Shown piece by piece: positions 63,451 to 64,000 of a stretch of 64,000 nt of DNA. Made by a program: the position numbers and the translations under genes. The number at the start of each line of letters is the position of its first letter. Position 1 is the first letter of the stretch. Origin of the DNA: Coccinella septempunctata (Eukaryota; Arthropoda; Insecta; Coleoptera; Coccinellidae); assembly GCF_907165205.1 (NCBI RefSeq), contig NC_058198.1, positions 16,407,001 to 16,471,000 of the forward strand, written 5' to 3'. The notes under the pieces are model-generated. The model saw only the letters and a program-made list of their open reading frames with translations. It was not told where the DNA came from and made no database searches.

Positions 63451-63834
63451 ATACCCAAAAAATGGTCACAATTTAGATTTAAAAAAAAAAATAGAAGTAC
63501 CTTAGAAAAAGCAAAAAAAAATGCTGGAGAATTAAAATTACGTATTCAATATAAAAAGAAAAAAACCATAACAACAGTATACATCATCCATGTGGGCCGA
63601 AAGTCAGAATACCGCGATCAATGGTAAGATGTGATGAAATAATTCTTTAGCCTTGACTTGACAGAAATTGTGCTGAGAAAAAATGGGTCAATTACTTCTT
63701 TAAAGCTGTTACATTGACTGAGCATTCTATGAACAGGAGAGTTCATAGCGCTATTGGTTTGTCTCTTCGGTATGTGAAAGATGTCAAATTGCCTAATCCT
63801 CCTTATTGGAGCGTAAATATTCAGTCTGGAGGTG
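63451..63834 (+). other. A-rich interruption in non-LTR copy 2
   Basis: Counterpart of 48364-48750 with small indels in the A runs (for example AAAAAAAATGCTGG against AAAAAAAAAGAGGCTGG). Confidence 0.5.
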
Positions 63835-64000
63835 ATGAAGATACTTTCCAGGTCCCCATTCATCAATTTCCGAAGAAATATGATGTCTATTATCCCTAAT
63901 TCTCAGAGCAAACTTGATAATTCTTTTTTCATGTTTGATATTACGCAGGACGAAATTGTACAAGTTGTGAAATCTTTGAAAACCAATACATCATGGGGCC
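63835..64000 (+). CDS. ORF2 reverse transcriptase start of non-LTR copy 2 (partial)
   Basis: Matches 48751 onward (MKILSRSPFINFRRNMM... to TNTSWG) and runs off the right edge of the window. Confidence 0.85.
   Translation, partial: MKILSRSPFINFRRNMMSIIPNSQSKLDNSFFMFDITQDEIVQVVKSLKTNTSWG

Overview
The window is eukaryotic repeat-rich DNA, most likely from an insect or other arthropod. It is AT-rich, contains no recognisable host gene, and is almost entirely retrotransposons and their debris: Penelope-like elements (PLEs) with C-terminal GIY-YIG endonucleases, a Copia element, a Gypsy-type gag, R4/Dong-like, RTE-like and CR1/Jockey-like non-LTR elements. The TCAGT initiator found in one promoter fits arthropods. 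The species cannot be named from sequence alone.

Layout. 1-17911: an array of one PLE family (PLE1), copies A, B, C and a tail fragment D on the minus strand, then copy E and the start of another copy on the plus strand. A young Copia element (2315-8840) sits inside copy B with a perfect 5-bp target duplication. 17912-18111: assembly gap. 18112-20193: a 5'-truncated R4/Dong-like element (minus). 20194-27312: two tandem units of a ~3.9 kb repeat, called U here. 27313-34149: a second PLE family (PLE2), two apparently identical tandem intact copies plus an inverted partial copy, ending in a second gap. 34349-46442: broken U units interrupted by a Gypsy LTR/gag, an RTE fragment, R4 debris and two CR1/Jockey-like insertions. 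46443-51562: a composite insertion flanked by a 15-bp direct repeat; it ends in a perfect 204-bp inverted repeat that carries two canonical hammerhead ribozymes. 51563-61838: three more U units. 61888-64000: a second copy of the non-LTR element found at 47098.

How the parts relate. U is not a simple satellite. Each unit carries a PLE-type promoter-proximal block (a small hammerhead-like motif followed by the same TGTCCAAATTCCTGC string found in PLE1) and what looks like a decayed PLE N-terminus. On the opposite strand it carries a separate, consistently open 169-codon gene of unknown function with an exactly spaced TATA box and TCAGT initiator. I read U as a non-autonomous PLE derivative amplified in tandem with a passenger gene. 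PLE1, PLE2 and U share one ribozyme blueprint: stem I, a YUGA-type core, a stem II hairpin, then GAAACGU and a UH cleavage site. The palindromic ACGU in place of a closed stem III fits small PLE hammerheads that are active as dimers. Transcripts of each array would be cut into unit-length RNAs of about 2.95, 2.96 or 3.9 kb. The U array is the strongest candidate for an undescribed system.
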